The notes under the pieces: generated by a model
Databases searched by the model: none
Told to the model about the DNA's origin: nothing
Seen by the model: the letters and a program-made list of their open reading frames with translations, nothing else
Position numbers and translations under genes: made by a program
In this document: in pieces, positions 17,929 to 29,013 of the stretch
Position numbering within the stretch: the stretch's first letter is position 1
Layout: each line of letters starts with the position of its first letter
Assembly (NCBI GenBank): GCA_963730785.1
Contig: CAVSTF010000006.1
Span: forward strand, 219,535-283,534
Direction of reading: 5' to 3'
Origin: Bog-473 sp963730785
Lineage (GTDB): Bacteria; Actinomycetota; Acidimicrobiia; Acidimicrobiales; RAAP-2
Length of the DNA: 64,000 bases

Positions 17929-19105
17929 CGGGCCCGGGCCCCGCTCAACAACCGAGCCCGCAGTCCTGAATCAAGGGCGGCGTCAATGGCCGTCCAGGCC
18001 ATGGCCACCGCGCCGTCCCGCACCGCTTGATCAGCCGACGGCGTGATGCAGGCCGCCGCGAATTCGTGCTGGTGGTTGACCGCCCCGTGCGTCTCGATGC
18101 CGATCAGCGGGTGGATGGTCGGCACGGCCAGTGAGACGTTGGCCATGTCGGTCGAGAAGGTGGGCAGGGGAGCGTCCTCGTCGTCGGCCTCGAAGGTCCG
18201 ACCCAGGGCCTCGGCATTGATCCGGTAGGCGGCCACCAGCTCCGGGTCGGCCTCCATGTGCGAGTACTCCGGCGACAGCTCCTCGTAGGTCACACTGCAA
18301 CCCGAGGCCAGGGCGCCGGCATCGAAACAGGCCCGGATCCGCGGCTCCAGCAGCGTGCAAGCCCTCAATGGTCTTCGAACGCGCCATGAAGCGGCCGCTG
18401 ACCCGCGCCGGAATCACGTTGGCGGCCTGGCCGCCCTGGCTGATCATGCCGTGGACCTGATCGCCGGGTGGCAGCTGTTGGCGCAACAGACCCAACGAGA
18501 CCTGGGCGATCGTCATGGCATCGAGCGCATTGATGCCCTGCCAGGGGGCGGCCGAGGCATGGGCTTCCCGGCCCACGAAATGCACATCGAAATGAGAGAC
18601 GGCCAGGCAGGCGCCGGTCAGCCGTTCGACCGACCAGGGGTGGACCATCATGGCGGCGTGGACGCCGTCGAAGGCGCCCCGGTCGAGCATCAGGACCTTG
18701 CCCCCGCCACCTTCTTCGGCCGGCGTGCCCAGTACCCGCACGGACAACCCGACCGAGTCAGCCACGGCCGCCAGGGCTAGCCCGGCCCCCACCGCGGCGG
18801 CGGCGATGATGTTGTGCCCGCAGGCGTGGCCGACATCGGGCAGGGCGTCGTATTCGGCGCAGACGGCCACCACGAGATCCCCGGAGCCCGAACGCGGACT
18901 CGAACGCGGTCGGAATGTCGTAGACGCCCTCCTCAACCGACAATCCGCCGGCCCGCAGGGCGTCAGCCACCGCCCGGGCCGAGACCGTCTCGTTGAAGCA
19001 AAGCTCAGGAGTCGAGTGGACCGAGTGGCTCAGGGCCACCAGATCGGCCAGATGCTCTTCAATGACAGCAGCTGCGGTGTCCTTGGCTGCCGTCAGGGTG
19101 GTCAT
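17925..19105 (-). CDS. M20 family metallopeptidase/amidohydrolase (two frameshifts)
   Basis: Zinc amidohydrolase of the M20D (aminoacylase/amidohydrolase) group. After joining across indels near 18895 and 18360 the protein shows AEYDALPDVGHACGHN (metal ligands Asp/His/Cys region), GTPAEEGGGGK with the catalytic Glu, the dimerisation domain GREAHASAAPWQGINALDA, and the C-terminal STDMANVS and HQHEFA. About 390 aa. Lies 4 bp after the carboxylase subunit gene and overlaps the ABM gene. Substrate unknown; many relatives cleave N-acyl amino acids. Confidence 0.87.
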
Positions 19106-19109
19106 GCCC

Positions 19110-20878
19110 CTATTCGATCACGGCCACGACGTCACCCGCGCCGACCGAGTCGCCGGCTGCCACCCGCACTTCCTTAATCACGCCTTCCTTTTCGGCATTG
19201 ACGGCGTTTTCCATCTTCATCGCCTCCAAAAGGCAGATGGTCTGACCGACCTCGACGGCGTCGCCCACGGCCACCAGCACCTTGACGATGGTGCCCTGCA
19301 TGGGCACGGCCACCGTGCCCGATCCGCTCGCTGCCGCACCTGAAGCCGCCGCCCGCTTCGGGTCGAGCCGGCCCACGAGCCGCACCGGCGACCGGACCCA
19401 GGTCGGGTACCCACAACTTGACGGAGAAACGACGGCCGTCGACCTCGGCGGTGACGTCGCGCTGCACCTGCGGGAATCTCGTCCTCGCCCACCGACGCCG
19501 GCCCAGGGTCGGCCTCGACCTTGAGCTCGCTCAGGTCCAGCGTGTTCTCGACCCAGTTGGTGGAGTGGGTGCCGCCGGCAAAGTCGGGATGGCTCAGAAT
19601 GATGACGTCGGCCGGAATGGTGGTGCGCACGCCGGTAATGACGGTCTCATCCAAGGCCCGCAACATGCGGCGGCGGGCCGACTCGCGGTCACCGGCCCAC
19701 ACGATCAGCTTGGCCACCAGGTTGTCGTAGTACTGCGAGACGGTGTCGCCGGACTCGTAACCGGCATCGAGCCGGACGCCGGGGCCGGAAGGGGCGGTGA
19801 ACTTGGTGATGGTGCCCGGTGAGGGCGAGAACTTGCCGCCGCTGGGGTCCTCGGCGTTGATGCGGATCTCAATGGCGTGACCATTGCGCTGCACCTCGTC
19901 CTGGGTGAAGTCGATGGCCTCACCCGAGGCGATGCGGATCTGCCAAGCGACCAAATCGAGCCCAGTCACCAGTTCAGTGACCGGGTGCTCCACCTGCAGC
20001 CGGGTGTTCATTTCCAGGAAGTAGAACTCGCCGTCCTGGTAGAGGAATTCCACCGTGCCGGCGTTGTAGTAGCCGCAGGCCTCGGAGACCTTGACCGCCG
20101 CCGCGCCCATGGCCTGGCGGATTTCGTCGGGGAAGTTGGGCGCCGGGCTCTCCTCCACCAGCTTCTGGTGGCGGCGCTGGGCCGAGCAGTCGCGCTCGCC
20201 CAACCACAGCGTGTTGCCGTGCTGGTCGGCCAGGACCTGCATCTCGACGTGACGGGGCCAGTCCAGGTAGCGCTCGACGTAAATCTCGGGCCGGCCGAAG
20301 TAGGCCTGGGCCTCGCGGGCCGCCGACTCCATGGCCTCCGCGGCCTCGTCAGCCGCGGACTCGACCACCTTCATGCCCCGACCGCCACCGCCGTAGGCGG
20401 CCTTGATAGCCAAGCGGCCACCCGACCTCTTCACCGAAGGCGATGACCTCGTCCGGCGACGTCAAGGGCTCCGAGCGCCCGGGCACACCCTGACACGCCC
20501 AGCCGCTTCAGCGGCGATGCGCGAGCTGATCTTGTCGCCCATGACCTCAATGGCTTCCGGCGGCGGCCCGATAAACGTCACGCCCCGATCGGTAATCGCC
20601 CGGGCGAAGTCCGTGTTCTCCGAGAAGAAGCCGTAGCCCGGGTGCACGCCGTCGGCCCCGCTCTTCTCGATGGCATCGAGGATGGCCTCGGTGTTGAGGT
20701 AGCTCTCGGCGGCCGTCTCGCCACCCAGGGCGTAGGCCTCGTCGGCCATGCGCACATGGAGCGCTTCCCGGTCGAGGTTGGAGTAGACGGCCACAGTGGC
20801 GATGCCCATCTCGCGGCAGGTCCGGATGACTCGGACTGCGATTTCGCCGCGGTTGGCGATGAGGATCTTCTTCAGCAC
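19110..20878 (-). CDS. Acyl-CoA carboxylase alpha subunit: biotin carboxylase plus biotin carrier (frameshifted)
   Basis: AccA3-type subunit, about 590 aa. Biotin carboxylase N-domain KKILIANRGEIAVRVIRT and PGYGFFSEN, ATP-grasp loop YGGGGRGMKVV, CSAQRRHQKLVEESP, FLEMNTRLQVEHPVTE, EIRINAED; C-terminal biotinyl domain with the EAMKMEN biotinylation motif. Indels occur near 20495, 20425, 19470 and 19400. Start GTG 20878 puts the protein at the usual LKKILIANRGE beginning. It needs a beta carboxyltransferase partner encoded elsewhere. Divergent from birA, which would biotinylate it. Confidence 0.92.
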
Positions 20879-20944
20879 GCTGGACCTTTCGAATACCCAG
20901 TTACCAGGGGTCCTCACATTCGCACGGACCCTAGGGTGTCTGCC

Positions 20945-21692
20945 ATGTGGGAGGTCCGGCGATTCGAGGAAATCGACTCCACCAACACCTACCTACGCAC
21001 GGAGGCCCGGAATGGGGCGCCCGATGGCGTGGTGGCCGTGGCCGAGCACCAGACCGCCGGGCGGGGCCGCCTCGACCGCCGATGGGAGTCTCCGGCCGGG
21101 GCCTCACTCCTGTTCTCCGTGCTGTTGCGACCCCAACTCGACCCGGCCGAACTGCATCTCTGCACCGCCGCCGTGGCCCTGGCGGCCGCCGAGGCCTGCC
21201 GAGACAATGGCCGAACGTGAGCCCGGTCCTCAAGTGGCCCAATGACCTCCTGGTGGGGGAGTCCAAGCTGGCCGGCGTCCTGGCCGAGGCCGAATTCGAG
21301 GCCGGCAAGGTCAGCGCCGTCATCGTCGGCATCGGCCTCAACGTGGGCTGGCCCGGCCCCGAGGGCGTGGGCGGGTACCTGCCTGGACGACCTGGCCGCC
21401 ACCCCGGTTGACCGGGACCAAGCTCCTCGAAGCCATCCTGAACGCCCTCACCCCACGCCGAGCCCAGCTCGACTCCCCGCCGGCCGCCGGCAGACTCGCC
21501 GCCGAGCTCCAGGAGCGCTGCGCCACCATCGGCCAGCAGGTCCGGATTGAGCTGGCCAGCGGTGACATCGTCGGCCGGGCCACCGGCATCAACGAGGCCG
21601 GGCACCTGATCGTCGAGACCCCGGACGGCACCCAGACCATCGCCGCCGGCGACGTGGTGCACCTGCCGACCGGGCGCCCGCCGAGCCCCTGA
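20945..21692 (+). CDS. birA: Biotin-[acetyl-CoA-carboxylase] ligase, class I (two frameshifts)
   Basis: Attaches biotin to the carrier domain. Catalytic-domain motifs: EEIDSTNTYL, the biotinyl-AMP loop TAGRGRLDRRWESP, then after an indel near 21217 VLKWPNDLLVGESKLAGVL and VIVGIGLNVGWP, and after one near 21395 a C-terminal SH3-like domain with GRATGINEAGHLIVETPDG. No N-terminal HTH, so it is the non-repressor class. ATG 20945 is preceded by TAGGGT ending 7 nt upstream, which suggests leaderless transcription. Shares a 66-bp divergent region, containing a weak GGGTCC/GGACCC inverted repeat (20908-20931), with the carboxylase gene. Confidence 0.93.
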
Positions 21693-21709
21693 ACTAAAGT
21701 TTCCCCCTT

Positions 21710-22718
21710 ATGCGCCTTCTCGTCACCGGAGGTGCCGGATTCATCGGGTCCAACTTCGTCCGCTACTGGGTGGAGCAGCATCCCGACGACCACGTCGTGG
21801 CCTACGACGTGCTCACCTACGCCGGCAACCGACCCAACCTGGCCGATGTCGAAGACAAGATCGTCTTCGTGCAAGGGCGACATCTGCGATGGCCCCTTGG
21901 CGGAAAAGACCCTGCGTGAGCAGGAGATCGACACCATCGTCAACTTCGCCGCCGAGTCCCACAACTCCCTGGCCGTGCTCAATCCGGGCCTGTTCTTCCG
22001 GACCAACGTGATTGGCACCCAGACCCTGCTCGAAGCGGCCCGCCAGGTCGGCATCAACCGCTTCCATCACATCAGCACCTGCGAGGTCTACGGCGACCTC
22101 GCCCTCGATACCGACGAGGTCTTCACCGAGGACTCTCCCTATCGGCCCCGCACGCCCTACAACGCCTCCAAGGCCGGGTCGGACCATGCGGTGCGCGCCT
22201 ACGGCGAGACCTACGAGCTGCCGATCACCATCACCAACTGCTCGAACAACTACGGCCCGTACCAGTTCCCCGAAAAGGTCATCCCGGTCTTCACCACCTT
22301 GGCCCTCGACGACAAGAACCTGACCCTGTACGCCACCACCGAAAACCGCCGGGAGTGGCTCCATGTCCGCGACCACTGCACGGCCATCGAGGCCGTCCTC
22401 CAACGGGGCAAGGTCGGCGAGACCTACCACGTGGGCAGTGGCGTCGAGGCCTCCATCATGGACATCGCCGACCTGGTGCTCAAGACCCTGGGCAAGCCCG
22501 ACTCGCTCAAAGAGATCGTGCCCGATCGCCCCGGTCATGACCGCCGCTACCTGCTCGATTCGTCCAAGCTGCGCACCCAGCTCGGCTGGGCCCCCGAAAT
22601 CTCATGGGAAGACGGACTGGCCGAGACGGTCGAGTGGTACGCCAACAATCGTGAATGGTGGGAGCCGTTGCGGGCCCGCGCCCCGGTCGTCGAAGGCGGC
22701 TGGGGTTCCTCGAGCTGA
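21710..22718 (+). CDS. rmlB: dTDP-glucose 4,6-dehydratase (one frameshift)
   Basis: Second step of dTDP-L-rhamnose synthesis. TGGAGFIGSNFVRYW NAD motif, then (after an extra G near 21878) FAAESHNS, YNASKAGSDH with the catalytic YxxxK, NCSNNYGPYQFPEK, and REWLHVRDHC. The usual catalytic STDEVYG reads STCEVYG here: Cys replaces the Asp that normally protonates the sugar, while the Glu is kept. I recall this variant in some actinobacterial homologues, so the product could differ subtly. First gene of the surface-glycan operon. Confidence 0.9.
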
Positions 22719-22729
22719 GCCGTACACCT

Positions 22730-23641
22730 ATGCGCGTACTGGTGACAGGAGCCGATGGTCAGCTGGGTCGTGACCTCCAGGACTGCCTGGCCGGACGCGT
22801 CCCCGACCGGCGGGCTCCGCTGCAGCCTGTTGGCTCCCGAAGGTCCACTCGACGGCCTGACCTATGAGGTCCTGGCCACCGATATCGGCAACATGCCGGT
22901 CAACGACCGCGACGCCGTCCAATTCACCTTCCACACCTTCCGGCCCGACGTGGTGCTCCATGGCGGGGCCATCACCGCCGTCGACGCCTGCGAGACCGAA
23001 GTCGACCTGGCCTATTCGGTCAACGCCGTCGGCACCCGCAATGTGGCCGAGGCGGCACGGGCCGTCGGCGCCCACGTCCTCTACGTCTCCACCGATTACG
23101 TCTTCGACGGCACGTCACCTCGCCCCTATCTCGAATGGGACGCCCCGAATCCCCAATCGGTCTACGGCGCTTCAGCAAGCTGGCCGGCGAGCGCGAATGC
23201 CCGCCCGGATCGACCATCGTGCGCACCTCGTGGGTCTGCGGCGCCCACGGCAAGAACATGGTCAAGACGGCCCTTCGTCTGGCCGCCAGCGAGGGGCCAC
23301 TCAAGTTCGTCAGTGACCAGCATGGCTCGCCGACCTTCACGGCCGACCTGGCCGCCGCCATCGTGACGCTCGGCACCGACAAGCGTCCCGGTACCTTCCA
23401 CGTCACCAACGCCGGCGCCACCACCTGGTGGGGCTTCGTGCGGGCCGTGCTGGCCGAAGCCGGCGCCGACCCGGAACGGGTGCTGCCCATCACGACGGCC
23501 GACTACCCACTGCCGGCCCCTCGCCCGGCCAACTCCGTGCTCGACAACGCTGCGCTCCGCCTTAGCGGGTTACCCACCATGCCCGACTGGCAGGATGGGT
23601 TGCGCAGGTTGGTCACTGCTCTCCAACACGAAGGGTCCTGA
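22730..23641 (+). CDS. rmlD: dTDP-4-dehydrorhamnose reductase (two frameshifts)
   Basis: Final NADPH reduction giving dTDP-L-rhamnose. MRVLVTGADGQLGRDLQ at the N-terminus, then FRPDVVLHGGAITAVDACE, VSTDYVFDG, RFSKLAGE (YxxxK region across an indel near 23165), RTSWVCG and a C-terminal substrate domain ending at 23641. A second indel lies between 22795 and 22830. Twelve bases after rmlB. No rmlA or rmlC is present in this window, so the pathway must be completed elsewhere. Confidence 0.9.
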
Positions 23642-23642
23642 C

Positions 23643-24956
23643 ATGACGAACCACAGGATTGCGGTCATTGGTGCCGGTTACGTGGGACTTCCCACGGCGG
23701 CCACGCTGGCCCACTTCGGCCACCGGGTGGTGCTGGCCGAGCGCGAGCCCAAGCGCCTGGCCGCGCTGCGCAGCGGTCGCATGCCCATTGTCGAGGTCGG
23801 GCTCGATGAGCTGGTGGCCGAGAGCGTGCAGACCCACCGCCTCTCCTTCACCGATTCGGCGGTCGACGCCGTCAACGGCGCTGAGTTCATCTTTCTGTGC
23901 GTACCCACTCCGCAGGGCGAGGACGGTTCGGCTGACCTGTCCTATGTCGAGGCGGCGGCCAAGGAGATCGGGGCGCATCTGGCCCAGAACGCCATCGTGA
24001 TCAACAAGTCGACGGTGCCGATTGGTTCCGCTCGGATGGTCGAACGCGTCATCGGGCGTCCCGATATCTCGGTGGTGTCGAACCCTGAGTTCCTCCGCGA
24101 AGGCACGGCCGTGCAGGACAGCCTCCATCCGGACCGGCTGGTCGTCGGCGCCGATGATCCGCACGCCGCCGCCAAGGTCGGTGCCCTCTTCGCCGCCACG
24201 GGTGCGCCGCTGATCGTGACCGATGCCACGACGTCGGAGTCGATCAAGTACGCCGCCAACGCCTTCCTGGCCACCAAGCTCAGCTACGTCAATGCGCTGG
24301 CTTGCCTGTGCGAGGAACTGGGCGCCGACGTCCGAGACGTCATGCTCGGACTCGGGCTACGACAAGCGGATCGGGTTCGAGTTCCTGCACGCCCGGACCC
24401 GGGTGGGGTGGATCGTGTCTGCCCAAGGACACCCGGGCGTTGCTCCACATCTCCAAGGAGGCGGGCTACGACTTCTCCCTCCTGGCCGGGGCCATTGCCA
24501 GCAACGACGAGCAGCTGGCGCGAGTGGTGACCAAGGTCGAGACGGCCGCCGGTGGTTCGGTGCAAGGGCAAGACGGTGGCGATCTGGGGACTGACCTTCA
24601 AGGCCAACACCGACGACCGGCGGGACTCGCCCGGCCGTGGAGATCACCCAGCGACTGGTCAAGCTGGGCGGCCGACATCCGGGCCTACGACCCCACCGTC
24701 CGGCCCGAGGATCACGAGGGGGACGCGGTGGCCGACGACCTGCGCGGCATGACGCTCTGCCTCGATCCCTACGAGGCCGCGAAGGGTGCCTCGGTCGTCG
24801 TGGTGCTCACCGAATGGGACGACTTCCGCTGGCTGGACTTCGAGAAGGTTCTGGCCTCATGGCCGAGCCCTCCATCGTCGACGCCCGCAACCTGCTTGAC
24901 CCGGCCGCCGTCACGGCGCATGGGCTTCGCCTACAAGCGCCATCGGACGCCCATGA
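23643..24956 (+). CDS. ugd: UDP-glucose 6-dehydrogenase (several frameshifts)
   Basis: Oxidises UDP-glucose to UDP-glucuronate with two NAD. N-terminal VIGAGYVGLPTAATLAHFG, FLCVPTPQ, NKSTVPIGS, NPEFLREGTAV, then EAIKYAAN-type SESIKYAANAFLATKLSYVN; after indels near 24358 and 24395 the catalytic GWGGSCLPKDT, and later WGLTFKANTDD and IRAYDPTVRPE. The resolved indels are single extra bases. With the last one corrected the protein ends at TGA 24954-24956, overlapping the next ATG. Supplies the substrate of the following decarboxylase gene. Confidence 0.92.
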
Positions 24957-25901
24957 GTCGGGTCGTCGTGGCCGGAGGTGCCGGGTTCCTCGGCTCGCAC
25001 ATGTGTGACCGACTGATCGGCCGGGGCGATTCGGTGGTCTGCCTGGACGACATGTCGACCGGCAGCGAAGCCAACGTGGCCCACCTGCTGGACCACGACG
25101 CCTTCACGCTGGTGGTCACCGATGTCAGCGAGAAGGTGGCACTGCCGACCGACGACAAGGTGGATGGCGTCCTCAACCTGGCCAGCCCGGCCTCGCCACC
25201 GGCCTACCTGGCCCGCCCGCTGGAGACCTTGGCCGTCGGGAGCGAGGGCACCCGCCGCCTCTTGGCCTTGGCCCACGAGCACGACGCCCGCTTCCTCATG
25301 GCCAGCACCAGCGAGATTTACGGCGAGCCCGAAGTGCACCCGCAGGTCGAGTCCTACCGGGGGAGCGTCGACCCGATCGGCCCGCGCAGCGTCTACGACG
25401 AGGCCAAGCGGTTCGCCGAGAGCACTGACCATGGCCACCCACCGCGTGCACGGCGTCAACGTCGGCATCGCCCGCATCTTCAATACCTACGGACCACGTC
25501 TGTCGCCGGGCGACGGCCGGGTGGTGTCCAACTTCATCGCCCAGGCGCTGCGGGGCGAGCCGCTGACCATGTACGGCGACGGTACCCAGACCCGGAGCTT
25601 CTGCTTCGTCGAAGACGAGATCGCGGGACTACTGGCCCTCTTCGATTCGTCGTGCACCGGCCCGATCAACATCGGCAATCCCGATGAGCGCACCATGCTG
25701 GAGTTGGCCGAAATCGTGCTCGAAGTCACCGGATCCTCGTCGGAGATCGTCTTCCGCCCCTTACCCAAGGACGACCCCACCCGTCGTTGTCCCGACATCA
25801 CGTTGGCCAAGAAGGAACTCGGTTGGTCACCCAACATTGATCTTCGACAGGGCATCGAGCGCACGGTGCAGTTCATGGCCGAGCAAGTGGGAGCGGCATG
25901 A
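24953..25901 (+). CDS. UDP-glucuronate decarboxylase-like extended SDR (one frameshift)
   Basis: Closest in motif to UDP-xylose synthases (UXS): VAGGAGFLGSHMCDRLI, DDMSTGS, NLASPASPPAYL, MASTSEIYGEPEVHPQ, YDEAKRFAES (YxxxK), NVGIARIFNTYGPR and GTQTRSFCFVEDE. UXS decarboxylates UDP-glucuronate to UDP-xylose; the preceding ugd gene makes that substrate, which supports the call. An extra A near 25427 breaks the frame. Coupled by ATGA both upstream and downstream. Confidence 0.88.
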
Positions 25902-26638
25902 CGATGCCCGAGACCGAAACGGAGCACCAGCTGCCCACATTCCAGACCCTCGCGTGATCATGCCCGTATTCAACGAGCGGTCGACCGTGGCCGAGATCAT
26001 TCGCCGCATGCGGGCCGTCCAGTTGCCCGGGGGCATCAACCTGCAGGTGATTGTGGTCGACGACGGCTCCAGCGACGGTTCGGAGAAGGTCCTGCGGGCG
26101 CTGGAGGATTCGACCGTCCGGGTCATCACCCACAAGGAGAACAAGGGCAAGGGTGCGGCCATCCGTACCGGGTTGGCGCTGGCCACCGGCGATCTCCTCC
26201 TCATCCAAGATGCCGATCTCGAGTACGACCCGGACGACTGGCCCCGCCTGCTCGAGCCGGTACTCAAGGGCAAGGCCCGGGTGGTCTACGGCAGCCGATT
26301 CACCGGCGAGCGCAAGAACATGCTGCCGCTGCATTGGGCCGGCAATCGCTTCCTGTCGCTGGTCACCAACGTGCTGTACAGCTCGACCCTGTCGGACATG
26401 GAGACGTGCTACAAGTTGTTCGACGCCAAGGTGATCGAGGGCATGACCATTGTCTCCGATCGCTTCGACTTCGAACCCGAAATCACGGCCAAGGTGTTGC
26501 GCCGTGGCCACCGCATTTACGAAGTGCCGATCTCCTATGCCGGGCGTGAAGTCGACGAGGGCAAGAAGATCACCTGGCGTGACGGCTTCGGCGCGCTCAA
26601 GTGCACTCATCCGGTTCCGGTTCACCAAGGAGTTCTGA
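25898..26638 (+). CDS. Family 2 glycosyltransferase, polyprenyl-phosphate type (two frameshifts)
   Basis: GT-A fold enzyme resembling dolichyl/polyprenyl-phosphate hexose synthases: VIMPVFNERSTVAEII, VIVVDDGSSDGSEKVL, NKGKGAAIRTGLALATGD, the DXD region QDADLEYDPDDW, GSRFTGERKN and the acceptor loop TCYKLFD. No C-terminal membrane segment is evident. Indels lie near 25945 and 26602; the second, once corrected, gives the ending IRFRFTKEF. Would transfer a nucleotide-sugar glycosyl group to a lipid carrier within the surface-polysaccharide operon. Confidence 0.87.
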
Positions 26639-26645
26639 GCCCGGA

Positions 26646-27518
26646 GTGTCGGTACCTGATTGCCGCCGTCGTGGTGGATCACGACGCCGGACCATTGCTG
26701 GAAGGCTGCGTCCGCTCGCTGCTGACGCAAGGTGCTTCGCCCGTGATCGTGGTGGAGAACGGTCGGCCGGAGCAGCGCCGACCAGGCCCTGGCTTCGCTG
26801 CCGGCCGATGCGGTCATCATCGTGCGCCCGCAGAAGAACCTGGGTTTCGGGGCCGGCGTCAATCGGGGGCTGGCCGTGTTGGCCGGGCACGAGCCGGCGC
26901 CCGAGTTCGTCCTGATATCGAACCCGGATCTGGAAGTGCATCCCGGAGCCCTCGACGCGCTGGCTCGGGAACTCGAGGCTCGTCCCGCCTGGGCCATCCT
27001 CGGCCCCCGCATTTTCGACGGCGCGCAGGATGTGTACCCGTCGGTTCGTCACTTTCCCTCCTTCGTCGAGGCCGCCGGTCACGCCTTGCTGGCCCCCTTC
27101 AATCCGGAGAATCGCTTCACCAAGCGCTACAACCCGGGCACGCCGGAAGGCGACGACACCAGTCGCGGCCGGCTGGGTCTCGGGTTCGTGCTTCCTGGCT
27201 CGCCGCAGCGCCATGGAAGAGCTGGGTGGCTTCGACGAGGCCTATTTCATGTACAACGAGGACATGGACCTGTGTTGGCGGGCTCACGAAGCCGGCTGGG
27301 GCGTCGGCTTCACCGGAGCGGCCAGCGTGACGCACATTCAGGGCGTGAGCACCGCTCGCCATCCCTACAAAATGATGGTGGCCCATCACCGGTCGGCCTT
27401 GCGCTTCAGCGTGCGCACCACCAAGGGGTGGCGCCGGATCGCCCTGCCGTTGGCCGCGGTCGTCCTCGCCCTCCGTCTGGTGGTGGACAGCGCACGGCTC
27501 ACGCTGACCCGCGCATGA
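26646..27518 (+). CDS. WbbL-like family 2 glycosyltransferase, probable rhamnosyltransferase (frameshifted)
   Basis: About 290 aa. AAVVVDHDAGPLLEGCVRSL, then NLGFGAGVNRGLAVL, the divalent-metal region LISNPDLEVHPGAL, and SCFLARRSAMEELGGFDEAYFMYNEDMDLCWRA with the conserved EDxDL-C-R motif of rhamnosyl/galactofuranosyl transferases. Indels near 26650, 26770 and 27185 break the frame. The start is uncertain; GTG 26646 is the best candidate. With rmlB/rmlD upstream, L-rhamnose transfer to a polyprenyl-linked acceptor is the most likely job, as in WbbL linking arabinogalactan. Confidence 0.85.
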
Positions 27519-28571
27519 GGCGCCTCGGCACACGCGCTGGCCTTTCTCGCCGCGCTGATCACCGGATCGCTCGCCGGATTCAGCGGACTCACCACGTCAG
27601 CAGGGGCGAGCGGAAAAATCCACGTCCAACCCATCGTCAACTTTGCCCTACCGCCCGCCACCGCCGGCTGCGGGGGCAATACCCTGTTGGCCGGTGGGGC
27701 GCAGCGACTCCCCATCACGGTGAGCACGGTGGACGGTCAGGTGGCCGAAATGATCAATGTGTGCCTGCAAGGCAGCGGGCCCTATCCCTTCATCATCGAC
27801 ACTGGAGCCGGCGAGTCCGTCATCGACGCCCGTCTGGCCAAGCGACTCCACCTGACCAAGGCCGGTCCCACCAGCGCCATTGAAGGTGTGGGCTGCCAAG
27901 GCAAGGCCACTCCGGTCAAGATCACCAGCTGGTCCGCCGCCGGGGCCACCCTGGACGCGCAGACGCTAACGGCGGGCACGTTGCCGGACTTCGGCGGCAA
28001 GGGCCAACCCGTCGGACTACTCGGCTCGGATGTACTGAGCCGCTTCGGTGCCGTGCGGATCGACTTCACCAGTCAGACCCTGACCCTGGGCGCCGCCGAA
28101 GGCCCGCCTGACTCGGGCAATCAAGTCACCGGACCGACCGGCCCGGCACCCGGCGCCGTCCTCACCAATGGAGAGGTGGGCAAGACCGTTCCGGCCACGT
28201 CGGTGCTGATTCCGGGTGCCGCTGCCTTGGAGGTCAACCTCCGCCTCGGCCACAACCGTTCCCACACCTTCGTGGTCGACACCGGCTCCTCACAATCCGT
28301 CGTCAGCTCAGCGTTGGCCAAGAAGGATCACCTGGCCCATACCAACCAAGCCCAACGGCAGACGACGGTGTGCTCGACCATCACGTCACCGCTCGACCAG
28401 AGCGGCCCGTGGTCGGTTCCCGGCGTCACGCTGTTTCCGCAAGACCTCGGCGTCGTGTCGTTTGGTCCCATCAGCGACAACGGCACGGCCGGGCTTCTCG
28501 GATCTGATCAGCTGCAGCGCTTCGGTTGGGTCATCTTCGACTACCGCGGCGGGCGGTTGGTGTTGGGTTAG
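27515..28571 (+). CDS. Exported tandem retropepsin-like aspartyl protease
   Basis: After correcting an indel near 27528, the N-terminus is a signal peptide (HALAFLAALITGSLAGF, TTSAGA). The mature part holds two related halves of about 130 residues. Counting from the ATG at 27687, half one has FIIDTGAGES (DTG 38-40) and VGLLGSDVLSRFG; half two has FVVDTGSSQS (DTG 198-200) and AGLLGSDQLQRFG. Two DTG motifs in one chain recreate the pepsin arrangement, where viral and other bacterial retropepsins dimerise. Cysteines C26, C70 and C229 could form disulfides. ATGA-coupled to the glycosyltransferase, so it probably acts at the cell surface. Confidence 0.85.
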
Positions 28572-29012
28572 ATCGCAGCGCCCAAGGCATTGAGCAGTTC
28601 CTCGGTGCCCTCTTGGCGAGCGGCAGGATTGTCGAGCCCATCGAGAAAGACGCCTTGCTCGGTGTAGGTCAGCTTGGTGCCACTGCCGCCAGCCGTGAAC
28701 TCCACTGTCGTGACCGACACCGAGATGCGGTCATCTCCGGCGTCCATGGTGTAGTGGTAGACGATGCGCTCGTTGGGCACAATGTCGCGGTACACGACAT
28801 CGTAGGAATACACGAGGCCCTTCAGGTGGCCCACCCTTTGAGTGCTCTTCGCCCCCGACTTTGAAGTCGAGCGAGTAGTTCGGATCGTCGGGCATGCCGA
28901 ACCAACGCAGCTTCTGCTCCTTGTTGGTCCACAAGGCAAAGACCTTCTCGGGTGCGGCGGCGTAGTCCCGCTCAATGACAAAGGTGGCGTGTGTGGCTGA
29001 TCGGTTGGTCAT
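28568..29012 (-). CDS. SRPBCC/AHSA1-like domain protein (one frameshift)
   Basis: About 147 aa with the helix-grip fold motifs FVIERDYAAAPEKVFALWT, the truncated region LRWFGMPDD, YSYDVVYRDIVPNERIVYHYTMD, and a C-terminal GTKLTYTEQGVFLDG before the last helix. Indel near 28845. Sits 1 bp after an ArsR regulator, the usual arrangement for AHSA1-like proteins in Actinobacteria. Ligand unknown. Ends convergently over the protease gene stop. Confidence 0.85.
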
Positions 29013-29013
29013 G

